37,899 nt of DNA from an uncultured Eubacteriales bacterium (GTDB lineage Bacteria; Bacillota; Clostridia; Christensenellales; Pumilibacteraceae), in the NCBI GenBank assembly GCA_900543755.1, contig UQSP01000014.1:1-37899 (forward strand), given 5' to 3'. Positions 8,184-15,186 of the stretch are shown here, in pieces. The notes beneath the pieces are model-generated. The model searched no databases and was not told where the DNA came from. It worked only from the letters and a program-made list of their open reading frames with translations. Numbering within the stretch: position 1 is the stretch's first letter; each line of letters begins with the position of its first letter. Position numbers and translations under genes: made by a program.

Positions 8184-9116
8184 TTACAGCACTTTTGACA
8201 AAAAGTCTTTAAGTCGTGGTGAGGCGGGCGCGGAGAAAAATTTGTCAGGCGTATTTTCCTCGGCGATTACGCCGCCGTCCATGAACAGAACGCGCGTAGC
8301 CACTTCCCTCGCAAATCCCATTTCGTGGGTGACGATAACCATGGTCATACCGTCGTCGGCAAGCTTTTTCATGAGGTCAAGCACTTCGCCCACCATTTCG
8401 GGGTCAAGCGCGCTTGTAGGCTCGTCAAACAGAATGACTTTGGGCTCCATTGCCAAAGCGCGGACTATGGCGATACGCTGTTTCTGTCCGCCCGAAAGCG
8501 TGGCGGGATAGGCGTCCGCCTTGTCGTCAAGCCCGATGCGGGTAAGCAAAGCGTGAGCGCGCGCAGAAGCCTCCGCCTTGGTTTCCGCCATACTTTTACC
8601 TAACGGGACAAGAGGCTTGCGCTTGTCTTTTTTTCTGAATAAATTTGCTATCGACCTGAAAAAATTAATCCGTTTATTCCTGTTACGGTTCTTTTTTGCG
8701 ATAACCACGGGCGCAAGCATGATGTTTTGCAGTACCGTAAGATTGTTGAAAAGGTTAAACTGCTGGAAAACCATGCCTATTTTCTGACGATGAACGTTGA
8801 TATCCACCTTCATGTCGGCAAGGTCCTCTCCCTCGAAGAAAATCGAGCCTGAAGAAGGGTCTTCCATGCAGTTGATGCACCGTAAAAAAGTGGATTTCCC
8901 GCAACCCGAAGGTCCTATTATGGCAATTTTTTCACCGTTTTTTATGTTGATATTTATGCCTTTAAGTACCTCGTTGTCGCCAAAGCTCTTTTTAAGATTT
9001 CTGACCGAGATAAGTATTTCGTCCGATGCTTCGCCCGAGCAATCGGCCGGGCTTGAATCCGACGCGGCGACGTTGTCCACGGGCAAAGCGGCGTCGATTT
9101 TATTTTCTTGCGTCAC
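8184..9116 (-). CDS. Polar amino-acid ABC transporter ATP-binding protein
   Basis: 310 residues, long for a GlnQ/HisP-type ATPase (about 240). It begins with GTG at 9116 behind AAGGAGG and overlaps the end of the permease gene by 17 bp, so translation is probably coupled. ATPase motifs are complete: Walker A GPSGCGKST (68-76), Q-loop FQQFNLF, signature LSGGQ (207-211), Walker B VILFDE (227-232) and the switch histidine H264. Two additions explain the length: an acidic, low-complexity N-terminal extension of about 34 residues, and a basic insertion at about 141-176 between the Q-loop region and the helix leading to the signature. It powers uptake through the permease encoded just upstream. Confidence 0.93.
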   Translation of the reverse strand: MTQENKIDAALPVDNVAASDSSPADCSGEASDEILISVRNLKKSFGDNEVLKGININIKNGEKIAIIGPSGCGKSTFLRCINCMEDPSSGSIFFEGEDLADMKVDINVHRQKIGMVFQQFNLFNNLTVLQNIMLAPVVIAKKNRNRNKRINFFRSIANLFRKKDKRKPLVPLGKSMAETKAEASARAHALLTRIGLDDKADAYPATLSGGQKQRIAIVRALAMEPKVILFDEPTSALDPEMVGEVLDLMKKLADDGMTMVIVTHEMGFAREVATRVLFMDGGVIAEENTPDKFFSAPASPRLKDFLSKVL

Positions 9117-9801
9117 TGCGTTTAAGCCTCCTTTCCATAAAGCGTATGCCGACGGTTATCAATATGACTATCACAAGATAAATAGCTGCAAGCATCAGAT
9201 AGGGTATCACGTACTCGTAGTTTGCGTCACCGATTGCGCGGAACGCTTTGGTAAGGTCTGTTACGGCAATAAAACTTACTACCGAAGTTTCCTTTACAAG
9301 CACGATGAACTCGTTGCCCAACGTGGGCAGTATGTTTTTAATCGACTGCGGTATTACTATTTTAATCATGGCGGTCCAGAACGTAAGTCCCAGCGCTCTG
9401 CCCGCTTCAAGCTGTCCAGAGTCCACCGACTGAATTCCCGAACGCATTATTTCCGAAACATACGCGCCGCTGTTCAGTCCGAATATGACTATGGCAACGG
9501 TAATTCCGTCGGCGGGAATTCCCAAGGCGGGCAACAGGACGAAGTTGCCTATCAGCAGTTGTACTACCATAGGCGTACCGCGGAAAAAGCCAACGTAAAC
9601 GTCGCACACGCGGTTTAAAATCCTGGGCATGATTTTATACTTGGGCATAACCTTGACAAGCGCGATAAGCGTGCCTATCAGAATACCTATAATAAGGCCT
9701 AAAACGGCAATCTCAACGGTCGCGACAAGACCGTTGAGTACCGTTTTATATCCGTTATAGGTTATAAATTGTGTATAAAAAAGATTCCAGCTGCGTTTCA
9801 T
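9100..9801 (-). CDS. Polar amino-acid ABC transporter permease (HisM/GlnP type)
   Basis: 233 residues with about five transmembrane helices and the HEQRPTA-type transmembrane signature of the His/Glu/Gln/Arg permease family. The cytoplasmic EAA-like loop is EAGRALGLTFWTAMIKIVIPQ, which docks on the ATPase. The start lies 2 nt after the stop of the binding-protein gene with no clear Shine-Dalgarno of its own, pointing to translational coupling. Only one permease gene is present, so the channel is probably a homodimer. It belongs to the binding protein-permease-ATPase operon. Confidence 0.94.
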   Translation of the reverse strand: MKRSWNLFYTQFITYNGYKTVLNGLVATVEIAVLGLIIGILIGTLIALVKVMPKYKIMPRILNRVCDVYVGFFRGTPMVVQLLIGNFVLLPALGIPADGITVAIVIFGLNSGAYVSEIMRSGIQSVDSGQLEAGRALGLTFWTAMIKIVIPQSIKNILPTLGNEFIVLVKETSVVSFIAVTDLTKAFRAIGDANYEYVIPYLMLAAIYLVIVILITVGIRFMERRLKRSDARK

Positions 9802-9803
9802 TA

Positions 9804-10679
9804 TTACTTGCTTTTAAGTATGTTTTCCACGTCTTCTTTGGTCTTGCAGTTGTCAAACTCGGTATTGTCGGCTTTGACTAAAAGCACCTGGTAAGCGCCC
9901 TCGTAATAAGCCTTGGAGAAGTTTACCACCTGGCTGCGCGTTGCCGTTACGGTAAGTCCCGCCATTGCGATGTCCACGCCGTTTTTACCCACACTCGTCA
10001 CTACCGCGTCAAAATCCATGTCTTCGATAACAAGCTGGAGCCCGAGTTCGTCCGCAATCATCTTGGCGATTTCCATGTCTATTCCTACGAACTTGTCGCC
10101 TTTTTTGTACTCGTAAGGAGCAAAGGCCGCGTTGGTGGCGACAACCAGCTGACCCGCCGCATTTGCGGTATCCTTAGCTGCGCTTTCCACGCCCGTAATA
10201 GCGTCGTCGCCACCGATAACGTTGCCATTTTCGTCGTATTCAAGCGCGTTGTATTTGTCGAAAAGCGCCTGAAGAGTGCCGTCTGCTTTGATTTTGTCGA
10301 TAAACGCGTTTACCGAATTTAAAAGCTCGGGCTGGTTTTTATCCACGCCGAAAGCGTATTCTTCGGTAGACAAAGCGATGTCAATCATTTTTACGTCCTT
10401 GTTCTGCGCCACAATCTGAGCCGCGGGGCCGTTGTCGATAATGACGTAATCGACAAGACCGTCCACCATGGCTTTTGCGGCAAGTCCGCCGTTGCTGTAA
10501 GGCAGGCATTCGATGTTCTTATACCCCTCGAACATCATGTCCTCGTTGCCTTTGACGTAAAACTCGCCCGTAGTGCCCGTCTGTACGCCGATTTTAACTT
10601 TATTGCCGCTGCAAGCCGTAGCGAAAACGCACGTAAACGCCGCGATAAGCGCGACAAGAGCAATCATAAACTTTTTCAT
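9804..10679 (-). CDS. Circularly permuted amino-acid ABC transporter substrate-binding lipoprotein
   Basis: 291 residues from ATG 10679 (AGAGGT 8 nt upstream); an earlier in-frame ATG at 10754 would overlap the promoter. Residues 1-23 form a lipoprotein signal ending in ATAC, with C23 as the lipidated cysteine. The mature part has the two halves of an SBP_bac_3 domain in reversed order. Residues 28-143 (VKIGVQTGTTGEFYVKG ... STEEYAFGVDKNQPEL ... KADGTLQALFDKYN) match the second lobe and C-terminal helix, normally the last part. Residues 144-176 are an acidic, alanine-rich linker. Residues 177-291 (QLVVATNAAFAPYEY ... GIDMEIAKMIADELG ... DIAMAGLTVTATRSQVVNFSKAYY ... TKEDVENIL) match the normal N-terminal lobe. 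The protein captures an amino acid outside the membrane; three ARG-box-like sites upstream hint at arginine or a related basic amino acid. Confidence 0.9.
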   Translation of the reverse strand: MKKFMIALVALIAAFTCVFATACSGNKVKIGVQTGTTGEFYVKGNEDMMFEGYKNIECLPYSNGGLAAKAMVDGLVDYVIIDNGPAAQIVAQNKDVKMIDIALSTEEYAFGVDKNQPELLNSVNAFIDKIKADGTLQALFDKYNALEYDENGNVIGGDDAITGVESAAKDTANAAGQLVVATNAAFAPYEYKKGDKFVGIDMEIAKMIADELGLQLVIEDMDFDAVVTSVGKNGVDIAMAGLTVTATRSQVVNFSKAYYEGAYQVLLVKADNTEFDNCKTKEDVENILKSK

Positions 10680-10713
10680 TTCTTTTACCTCTTTGATTTT
10701 TAAGTATGGTATC

Positions 10714-10742
10714 ATTATACGCGCCTCAAACGAAAAAAGCAA
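10714..10742 (-). promoter_or_regulatory. Promoter of the amino-acid ABC operon
   Basis: On the minus strand, TTGCTT (10737-10742), 17-bp spacer, TATAAT (10714-10719). Confidence 0.65.
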
Positions 10743-10748
10743 GCATTT

Positions 10749-10828
10749 TTGCATAAATATTCAAAAAAATTTTATAATATTCGATTTTTATGCATACTTT
10801 CACGATTATGCATTTATTTCTTGCATAA
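10749..10828. promoter_or_regulatory. Cluster of three ARG-box-like operators
   Basis: Three partly palindromic A/T-rich sites lie just upstream of the ABC operon -35 box: TTGCATAAATATTCAA (10749-10764), TATTCGATTTTTATGCATA (10778-10796), and TATGCA...TGCATA within 10806-10828. They resemble the ArgR site pattern TGAAT-4-ATTCA with GCAT variants. ArgR control is inference; the same region also faces the divergent decarboxylase promoter. Confidence 0.4.
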
Positions 10829-10887
10829 AAGCGCGGTTAAGAGCGATAATAAACATATACGCAAAACATAAAACGGTAAAAATATAC

Positions 10888-10916
10888 TTGACACGGCGAA
10901 TTAGCGAGAATATAAT
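10888..10916 (+). promoter_or_regulatory. Promoter of the riboswitch-decarboxylase transcript
   Basis: TTGACA (10888-10893), 17-bp spacer, TATAAT (10911-10916): an exact consensus sigma-A promoter. Transcription should start near 10923, six bases before the leader RNA helix. Confidence 0.85.
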
Positions 10917-10928
10917 AAATAAGTGATT

Positions 10929-11055
10929 TATGGGGAGTAGTCGGCGTAAAGTACATTTCTTTACGTGATTAAATCGCTAACACGGGTTTTACCCCGGTTT
11001 AATTTTAAACGACAAGACCATACCGTTTATTTTTTTGGCGGTGTGGTCTTTTTTT
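10929..11055 (+). ncRNA. yybP-ykoY-like riboswitch with overlapping terminator
   Basis: The leader folds into a multi-helix junction. P1 is TATGG (10929-10933) with CCATA (11018-11022); the next helix is GTCG (10940-10943) with CGAC (11010-11013). Three hairpins follow in the interior: GTAAAG/CTTTAC, CGGG/CCCG and GTTTAA/TTAAAC. The conserved-looking single strands GGGGAGTAG (10932-10940) and ACAAGACC (11012-11019) match my memory of the yybP-ykoY (Mn2+) riboswitch core. The 3' P1 strand is also the 5' arm of a terminator: GACCATACCG (11016-11025) with CGGTGTGGTC (11039-11048) and seven T's. Ligand-stabilised P1 would therefore prevent termination and turn on the sodium-pump genes. A Na+-sensing class is an alternative, given the downstream genes. 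Confidence 0.7.
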
Positions 11056-11069
11056 GTAGGAGGTCAAAT

Positions 11070-11093
11070 ATGGGAGGTTATTTAAGGAAATGA
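11070..11093 (+). CDS. Seven-codon leader ORF overlapping the decarboxylase start
   Basis: ATG at 11070 follows a strong AGGAGG (11058-11063) by 6 nt and encodes MGGYLRK, ending in TGA at 11091-11093. Its stop overlaps the next gene's start as ATGA (11090-11093). The large downstream gene has no well-spaced Shine-Dalgarno of its own, so ribosomes probably load here and reinitiate. It could instead be an accidental ATG. Confidence 0.45.
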   Translation: MGGYLRK

Positions 11094-12217
11094 ACTTTCT
11101 TATCGAAACAGTCGCGGCGGTGACGTGGCAGCACGTCGTGATGTGGCTTATAGGCTTTTTGCTTATTTTTCTTGCCATTAAGAAGCAAATGGAGCCTGCT
11201 CTTCTTTTGCCCATAGGATTCGGTGCGATTCTGGTAAACATTCCGTTTTCCAACGTGCTTACCGACCCCAACGCCGCGGCAGGCGAAGGCGCGGGAATAA
11301 TTCAATGGCTTTTCGAGGTGGGAATCGAGGCTTCCGAAGCGTTGCCCATACTTCTATTTATCGGAATAGGCGCAATGATTGATTTCGAGCCGCTTATCGT
11401 AAACCCCAAGCTTATGATATTGGGCGCGTTTGCACAGATAGGCATATTCCTTACGATAATCCTTGCCGTTTTAATGGGATTCAGCATAAACGACGCGGCG
11501 TCGATAGGCATCATAGGCGCGGCGGACGGCCCCACTTCCATACTGGTCGCGATGAAACTTGCCAGCAATTACATCGGCCCCATAATGGTGGTCGCCTACT
11601 CGTATATGGCGCTGGTACCCATAATTCAGCCTTTTGTAATAAAGTGCTGCACTACCAAAAAAGAAAGACTTATAAGAATGGATTACAGCGGCAAAAAGGT
11701 CAGTAAGTCCGTCAAAATCTTCTTCCCCATTATTATTACCGTTATTTCCGGACTTATCGCGCCCAAAAGCCTTGCGCTTGTGGGATTTCTGATGTTCGGC
11801 AATCTCATCAAGGAATGCGGAGTTCTGGGCAGTCTTGCCGATACCGCCAAAACCACGCTTGCAAACCTTATAACCCTTCTTCTCGGCATCACCATAGCAT
11901 TCAAAATGCAGGCGGAATCGTTTTTGTCGCTTCAGACGCTGATGATTATGGGACTGGGCCTTCTGGCGTTCGTCTTCGATACCGTGGGCGGCATTATGTG
12001 CGCAAAGGTCATGAACCTGTTCAGCAAAAAGAAAATCAATCCCATGATAGGCGCGGCGGGTATTTCCGCTTTCCCCATGTCGGCGCGCGTTGTCCACAAA
12101 ATGGGACTTAAAGAGGACAGCACGAACTATCTTCTGATGCACGCCGTGGGTGCAAACGTTTCGGGTCAGATTGCTTCCGCAATCGTGGGCGGCCTTATCA
12201 TCGGCCTTGTTTTATAA
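11090..12217 (+). CDS. Na+-translocating decarboxylase beta subunit (OadB/MmdB/GcdB type)
   Basis: 375 residues with about nine to eleven hydrophobic helices. It is the membrane subunit that couples decarboxylation of carboxybiotin to Na+ export. Family signatures are present: IGAMIDFEPL, SIGIIGAADGPTSILVA (the conserved Asp region that carries Na+ and H+) and AVGANVSGQIASAIVGG near the C-terminus. The gene sits behind a riboswitch-like leader and a seven-codon leader ORF whose stop overlaps its ATG, and is followed after 12 nt by a gamma-type subunit. No carboxyltransferase alpha subunit or biotin carrier is nearby, so whether the full enzyme acts on oxaloacetate, methylmalonyl-CoA or glutaconyl-CoA cannot be decided. 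Confidence 0.93.
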   Translation: MNFLIETVAAVTWQHVVMWLIGFLLIFLAIKKQMEPALLLPIGFGAILVNIPFSNVLTDPNAAAGEGAGIIQWLFEVGIEASEALPILLFIGIGAMIDFEPLIVNPKLMILGAFAQIGIFLTIILAVLMGFSINDAASIGIIGAADGPTSILVAMKLASNYIGPIMVVAYSYMALVPIIQPFVIKCCTTKKERLIRMDYSGKKVSKSVKIFFPIIITVISGLIAPKSLALVGFLMFGNLIKECGVLGSLADTAKTTLANLITLLLGITIAFKMQAESFLSLQTLMIMGLGLLAFVFDTVGGIMCAKVMNLFSKKKINPMIGAAGISAFPMSARVVHKMGLKEDSTNYLLMHAVGANVSGQIASAIVGGLIIGLVL

Positions 12218-12229
12218 GGAGGATTTATC

Positions 12230-12448
12230 ATGAACGCTTTATGTACCTTAGTTGCGGCTTTTAATAAAGCCGACCTTCTCACCTCTCTCGATATTTTATG
12301 GAAAGGTTTGCTTGCGGTGGTGATAGTTGTGGGACTTATCATGATTGCCACCTTCGTCATGAACGCAATTTCTTATAAAATCGCGAAAAGCAAAGAGGAA
12401 AAAGAAAACGCAAAAGAAAACTCCGACAAAAACGCGGACCAAAACTGA
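12230..12448 (+). CDS. Decarboxylase gamma-type small membrane subunit (OadG-like)
   Basis: 72 residues: one transmembrane helix (about 22-46) followed by a charged lysine/glutamate/asparagine-rich tail, the architecture of OAD gamma chains that anchor and assemble the beta and alpha subunits. It lies 12 nt after the beta gene with a strong AAGGAGG, and the operon ends after it. The assignment rests on size, topology and position more than on conserved residues. Classical OadG tails end with metal-binding histidines; none are seen here. Confidence 0.7.
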   Translation: MNALCTLVAAFNKADLLTSLDILWKGLLAVVIVVGLIMIATFVMNAISYKIAKSKEEKENAKENSDKNADQN

Positions 12449-12477
12449 TTTATAGGTCACGGTTGTTTATTAAGCAA

Positions 12478-12515
12478 AACGCGCATCCGACCGTAAACAA
12501 GGCGGATGCGCTTGA
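12478..12515 (+). terminator. Stem-loop after the decarboxylase operon
   Basis: GCGCATCCG (12481-12489) pairs exactly with CGGATGCGC (12503-12511). The T-run after it is poor (TTGACTT), so termination may rely on the next stem-loop as well. Confidence 0.55.
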
Positions 12516-12587
12516 CTTATAACGTTAAAACGGGTATTTATAAAAAAAGTTTTATACCAAGCTTAAGACGTCATTTACCCCTATATG

Positions 12588-12621
12588 AAAAAGCCGCCCC
12601 TTTAAACCGGGACGGCTTTTT
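12588..12621. terminator. Bidirectional terminator
   Basis: AAAAAGCCG (12588-12596) pairs with CGGCTTTTT (12613-12621), symmetrical for both strands. It ends the decarboxylase transcript and the convergent membrane-protein gene at 12623. Confidence 0.85.
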
Positions 12622-12622
12622 G

Positions 12623-13786
12623 TTATTCTACCGTATAAGAAGGTATTTCGTTTTTTAATTGAAGATACCTTTCGTAATCTGCGCTTTCCAAAAACTTAAC
12701 AGTCTCGGCATTTTTATCACGGAAATTCAAATATAAAGGATTTACGGCTATTCTGTAAGCGGCTATAAGGAAAAGTACGGGTAGCGACACATAAAGAAAT
12801 CCCTTGATATTAACCAATATTCTTAAAATAGCTGTTATAAATCTTTCTTCCAATATTATTTCTGAAAATAAAAAATCTACATAATGAGAAACAAAAAAGG
12901 AACCAAATAAAATCGCAAATACCGTGAATGTCAAAACCGTATTGTAATTATCGAAATTTAAACTTTTTTTCTTGAGCACAATTGCAACAGCCAAAATTAG
13001 CGCGATGTTTATAAACAACAGCAATTTACAAATTCTTCTCTGCTCCGGTTTATATGGCAGAAACAACTCCAGCCAGAACATTTCCAAAGACGATTCCATT
13101 GTTTTCGGAAACGCAAACCACCATAAAAACATAGTGGAAAAGCACAGCAACAGTCCCACAAGTCCCAGAATATTGGCAAAAAGAGTTTTGTTTTTATACT
13201 CTTTACTCATGGATTTTATTTTATCTAAATAATTTTTGTCATCGAGTTTTTCATCGAACTTCTTGCCGTAAAGAAGCCGCGAAAGTTCTTCTTCCTTTCT
13301 CATCACGGTAAAGGCTGTACCCCTTTTTACCGCCTTGCACTTTATAGTGCCTGATTTTAATTCCTCGGTCAAGCAAGGCTTTATATCGGGAGTTTCATCG
13401 CATAAGCCGTTTGTCGCGCCGTCGGCTTCGCATTCGGGCTTGACGGCGACGGAATTTTTATTAAGCGTTTTTCTAAATTCGGCTTCGCTTGCTTCAAAAG
13501 ATTTTGAAGCGGCTTTCCCCCCTCCGTAAATGTCGTAAAAGTCTTTACCGTCGAAATAAATTTTACCGACAAACACCCTATCGTGCAATTTTTTCATTTC
13601 TTCGATACAATCGGAGGGACCCTCTGCTATTATATCGCAGTCTTTGTGCGACAAAAGCCACGCCTTTACGTCAGGCGAAATCTCTTCGTCCTCTTTTTTG
13701 ATTATACCGCTATTTTCCGATTCAAGAGGTGATTTTATCTTTTCCCGCTCTTTTGTAAAAGCGTCACGGCAATCATCAGAAAACAT
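12623..13786 (-). CDS. Membrane protein of unknown function
   Basis: 387 residues, not recognised. The first 200 residues are soluble, charged and carry scattered cysteines (6, 50, 60, 119, 129, 138, 150) without an obvious metal-binding pattern. Four transmembrane helices follow at about 203-227, 253-271, 284-306 and 326-346, then a soluble tail of 40 residues. There is no signal peptide, so the N-terminal region is probably cytoplasmic. Start ATG 13786 has a strong GGAGGAGG. It is a single gene with its own consensus promoter. The layout of a long cytosolic domain followed by a membrane bundle resembles several small uncharacterised membrane proteins further along in this window. Confidence 0.75.
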   Translation of the reverse strand: MFSDDCRDAFTKEREKIKSPLESENSGIIKKEDEEISPDVKAWLLSHKDCDIIAEGPSDCIEEMKKLHDRVFVGKIYFDGKDFYDIYGGGKAASKSFEASEAEFRKTLNKNSVAVKPECEADGATNGLCDETPDIKPCLTEELKSGTIKCKAVKRGTAFTVMRKEEELSRLLYGKKFDEKLDDKNYLDKIKSMSKEYKNKTLFANILGLVGLLLCFSTMFLWWFAFPKTMESSLEMFWLELFLPYKPEQRRICKLLLFINIALILAVAIVLKKKSLNFDNYNTVLTFTVFAILFGSFFVSHYVDFLFSEIILEERFITAILRILVNIKGFLYVSLPVLFLIAAYRIAVNPLYLNFRDKNAETVKFLESADYERYLQLKNEIPSYTVE

Positions 13787-13827
13787 TTATACACCTCCTC
13801 CTCATAAAAAAACGTTATGTTTATTTT

Positions 13828-13856
13828 ATTATAGCAAATTTTCTTAAATGAGTCAA
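13828..13856 (-). promoter_or_regulatory. Promoter of the 387-residue membrane protein
   Basis: On the minus strand, TTGACT (13851-13856), 17-bp spacer, TATAAT (13828-13833): near-consensus. Confidence 0.75.
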
Positions 13857-13952
13857 TAGTCGGTTTTTTTCAAGATATTCTGTATGTGAACGGTTATTGT
13901 TTAACCTGATTACGAAAACCGTTTAGTTTTTTTCGCGCACACAGCTTTAAAA

Positions 13953-15041
13953 TCACGTTCCTTTGTTTGTGGTTTTTCCGTTTGCTTCCGCTTCGTTGTT
14001 TTTTGAATCTTCTTCTTTGTTTAGGAGGTTTTCGGTCTCTTTCCGCGACTCAACGTTATCCGCATCACGGTTTTCACAAAAGTTTTCGGACGGAATGGAA
14101 TTTTTTTCGTTCTCTTCCGCCGATATACTTTCCTGCACCGGACGTTTACTTTTTCTTCCGGCAAAAATCGGTTTATCCTGAGAGCATAACCACGCCCCTG
14201 CCGCCATAACGGCAAGCGCGATGAAAAACATATAATCGGGCAGCTGACGGAAAATCAGCAGGGACAGAAACGCACCTATAAAGGGAGCTACGGCATAATA
14301 AGCGCTGGTACGCGCCGCGCCCAGCAACCTTTGCGCATATACATACAGAAAAATACTCAGACCGTAGGCTACAAACCCCACGGATAAAACGGCGAAAACG
14401 CTCCAGACTTCCGTTACGCGCTCGCCCAGGCACAACCCGATTATAACCGAACCCGCGCCCGAAAAAACGCCCTTTAAAAGCACGATTTGCAACGGGTCTT
14501 TTGAGGAAAGAGAACGCGTACAGTTGTTTTCCACACCCCAGCAAACGCAGGCAAGCAGAATCATCAGCGAACCGAACGAAAAACGCAGACTTTCGCCGCT
14601 TTCGAAACTGAGCAACAGACAAGCCGCGGTAACGCACGCAATGCCCGCCCAAAGTCTGCCGCTGATTTTTTCCTTAAACACGACAAGCGCTATGGCCGCC
14701 GTCGCCACTATTTCGAAATTGTTTAGAAGCGAAGCATTTGCCGCCGTCGTGAATTTGAGTCCCGTCATAAGACATATCGGCGCCGCTATGTCGAGAAGAA
14801 TCATTGCTACGGTAAACGGCAAATCCTTTTTTGTAAGGCTTTGCTCGAGGGATGCGGTTTTTCTCGTCTTACGCACCGGCGCAATCACCGCCATCCCTAT
14901 GCCCGCGCCCAGATACAGCAGTCCCGCCATAAGAGTGGACGGCACATAATCCAGCAACAGTTTGGAAAGCGGAGAATTGATTGCATACAAAGCAGCCGCC
15001 GCAACGGCGAAAAATATTCCCTTTTTTACAGTCCCGCTCAT
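13953..15041 (-). CDS. EamA/DMT-family permease with hydrophilic tail
   Basis: 362 residues. Residues 1-292 form about ten transmembrane helices in two EamA repeats (first ALYAINSPLSKLLLDYVPS, second LLACVCWGVENNCTRSLSS). The helix-4/9 region GLKFTTAANASLLNNFEIVATAAIA is typical of the drug/metabolite transporter superfamily, which exports or exchanges amino acids, nucleosides or other metabolites. After the last helix comes a 65-residue, highly charged asparagine/glutamate/lysine-rich cytoplasmic tail not normally present in the family. The Shine-Dalgarno before ATG 15041 is weak (GCGGAC). The substrate is unknown. Confidence 0.88.
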   Translation of the reverse strand: MSGTVKKGIFFAVAAAALYAINSPLSKLLLDYVPSTLMAGLLYLGAGIGMAVIAPVRKTRKTASLEQSLTKKDLPFTVAMILLDIAAPICLMTGLKFTTAANASLLNNFEIVATAAIALVVFKEKISGRLWAGIACVTAACLLLSFESGESLRFSFGSLMILLACVCWGVENNCTRSLSSKDPLQIVLLKGVFSGAGSVIIGLCLGERVTEVWSVFAVLSVGFVAYGLSIFLYVYAQRLLGAARTSAYYAVAPFIGAFLSLLIFRQLPDYMFFIALAVMAAGAWLCSQDKPIFAGRKSKRPVQESISAEENEKNSIPSENFCENRDADNVESRKETENLLNKEEDSKNNEAEANGKTTNKGT

Positions 15042-15186
15042 ATCATTATGTCCGCCGCGGCATTGACTTTTTCCGAAATTCCGTCATCGCCGCTTTTTAC
15101 ATTACTTAAATAAAATAAAAATCTTTTATTTGTGCCACTAAAATTAAGATATAGGGAAAAATTTTTATTAATAAAAATATAATGCC

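Noticed and set aside
10929..11055. T-box or amino-acid attenuator for the decarboxylase leader
   Set aside because: No specifier loop or T-box core is visible; the riboswitch-type junction with GGGGAGTAG fits better.
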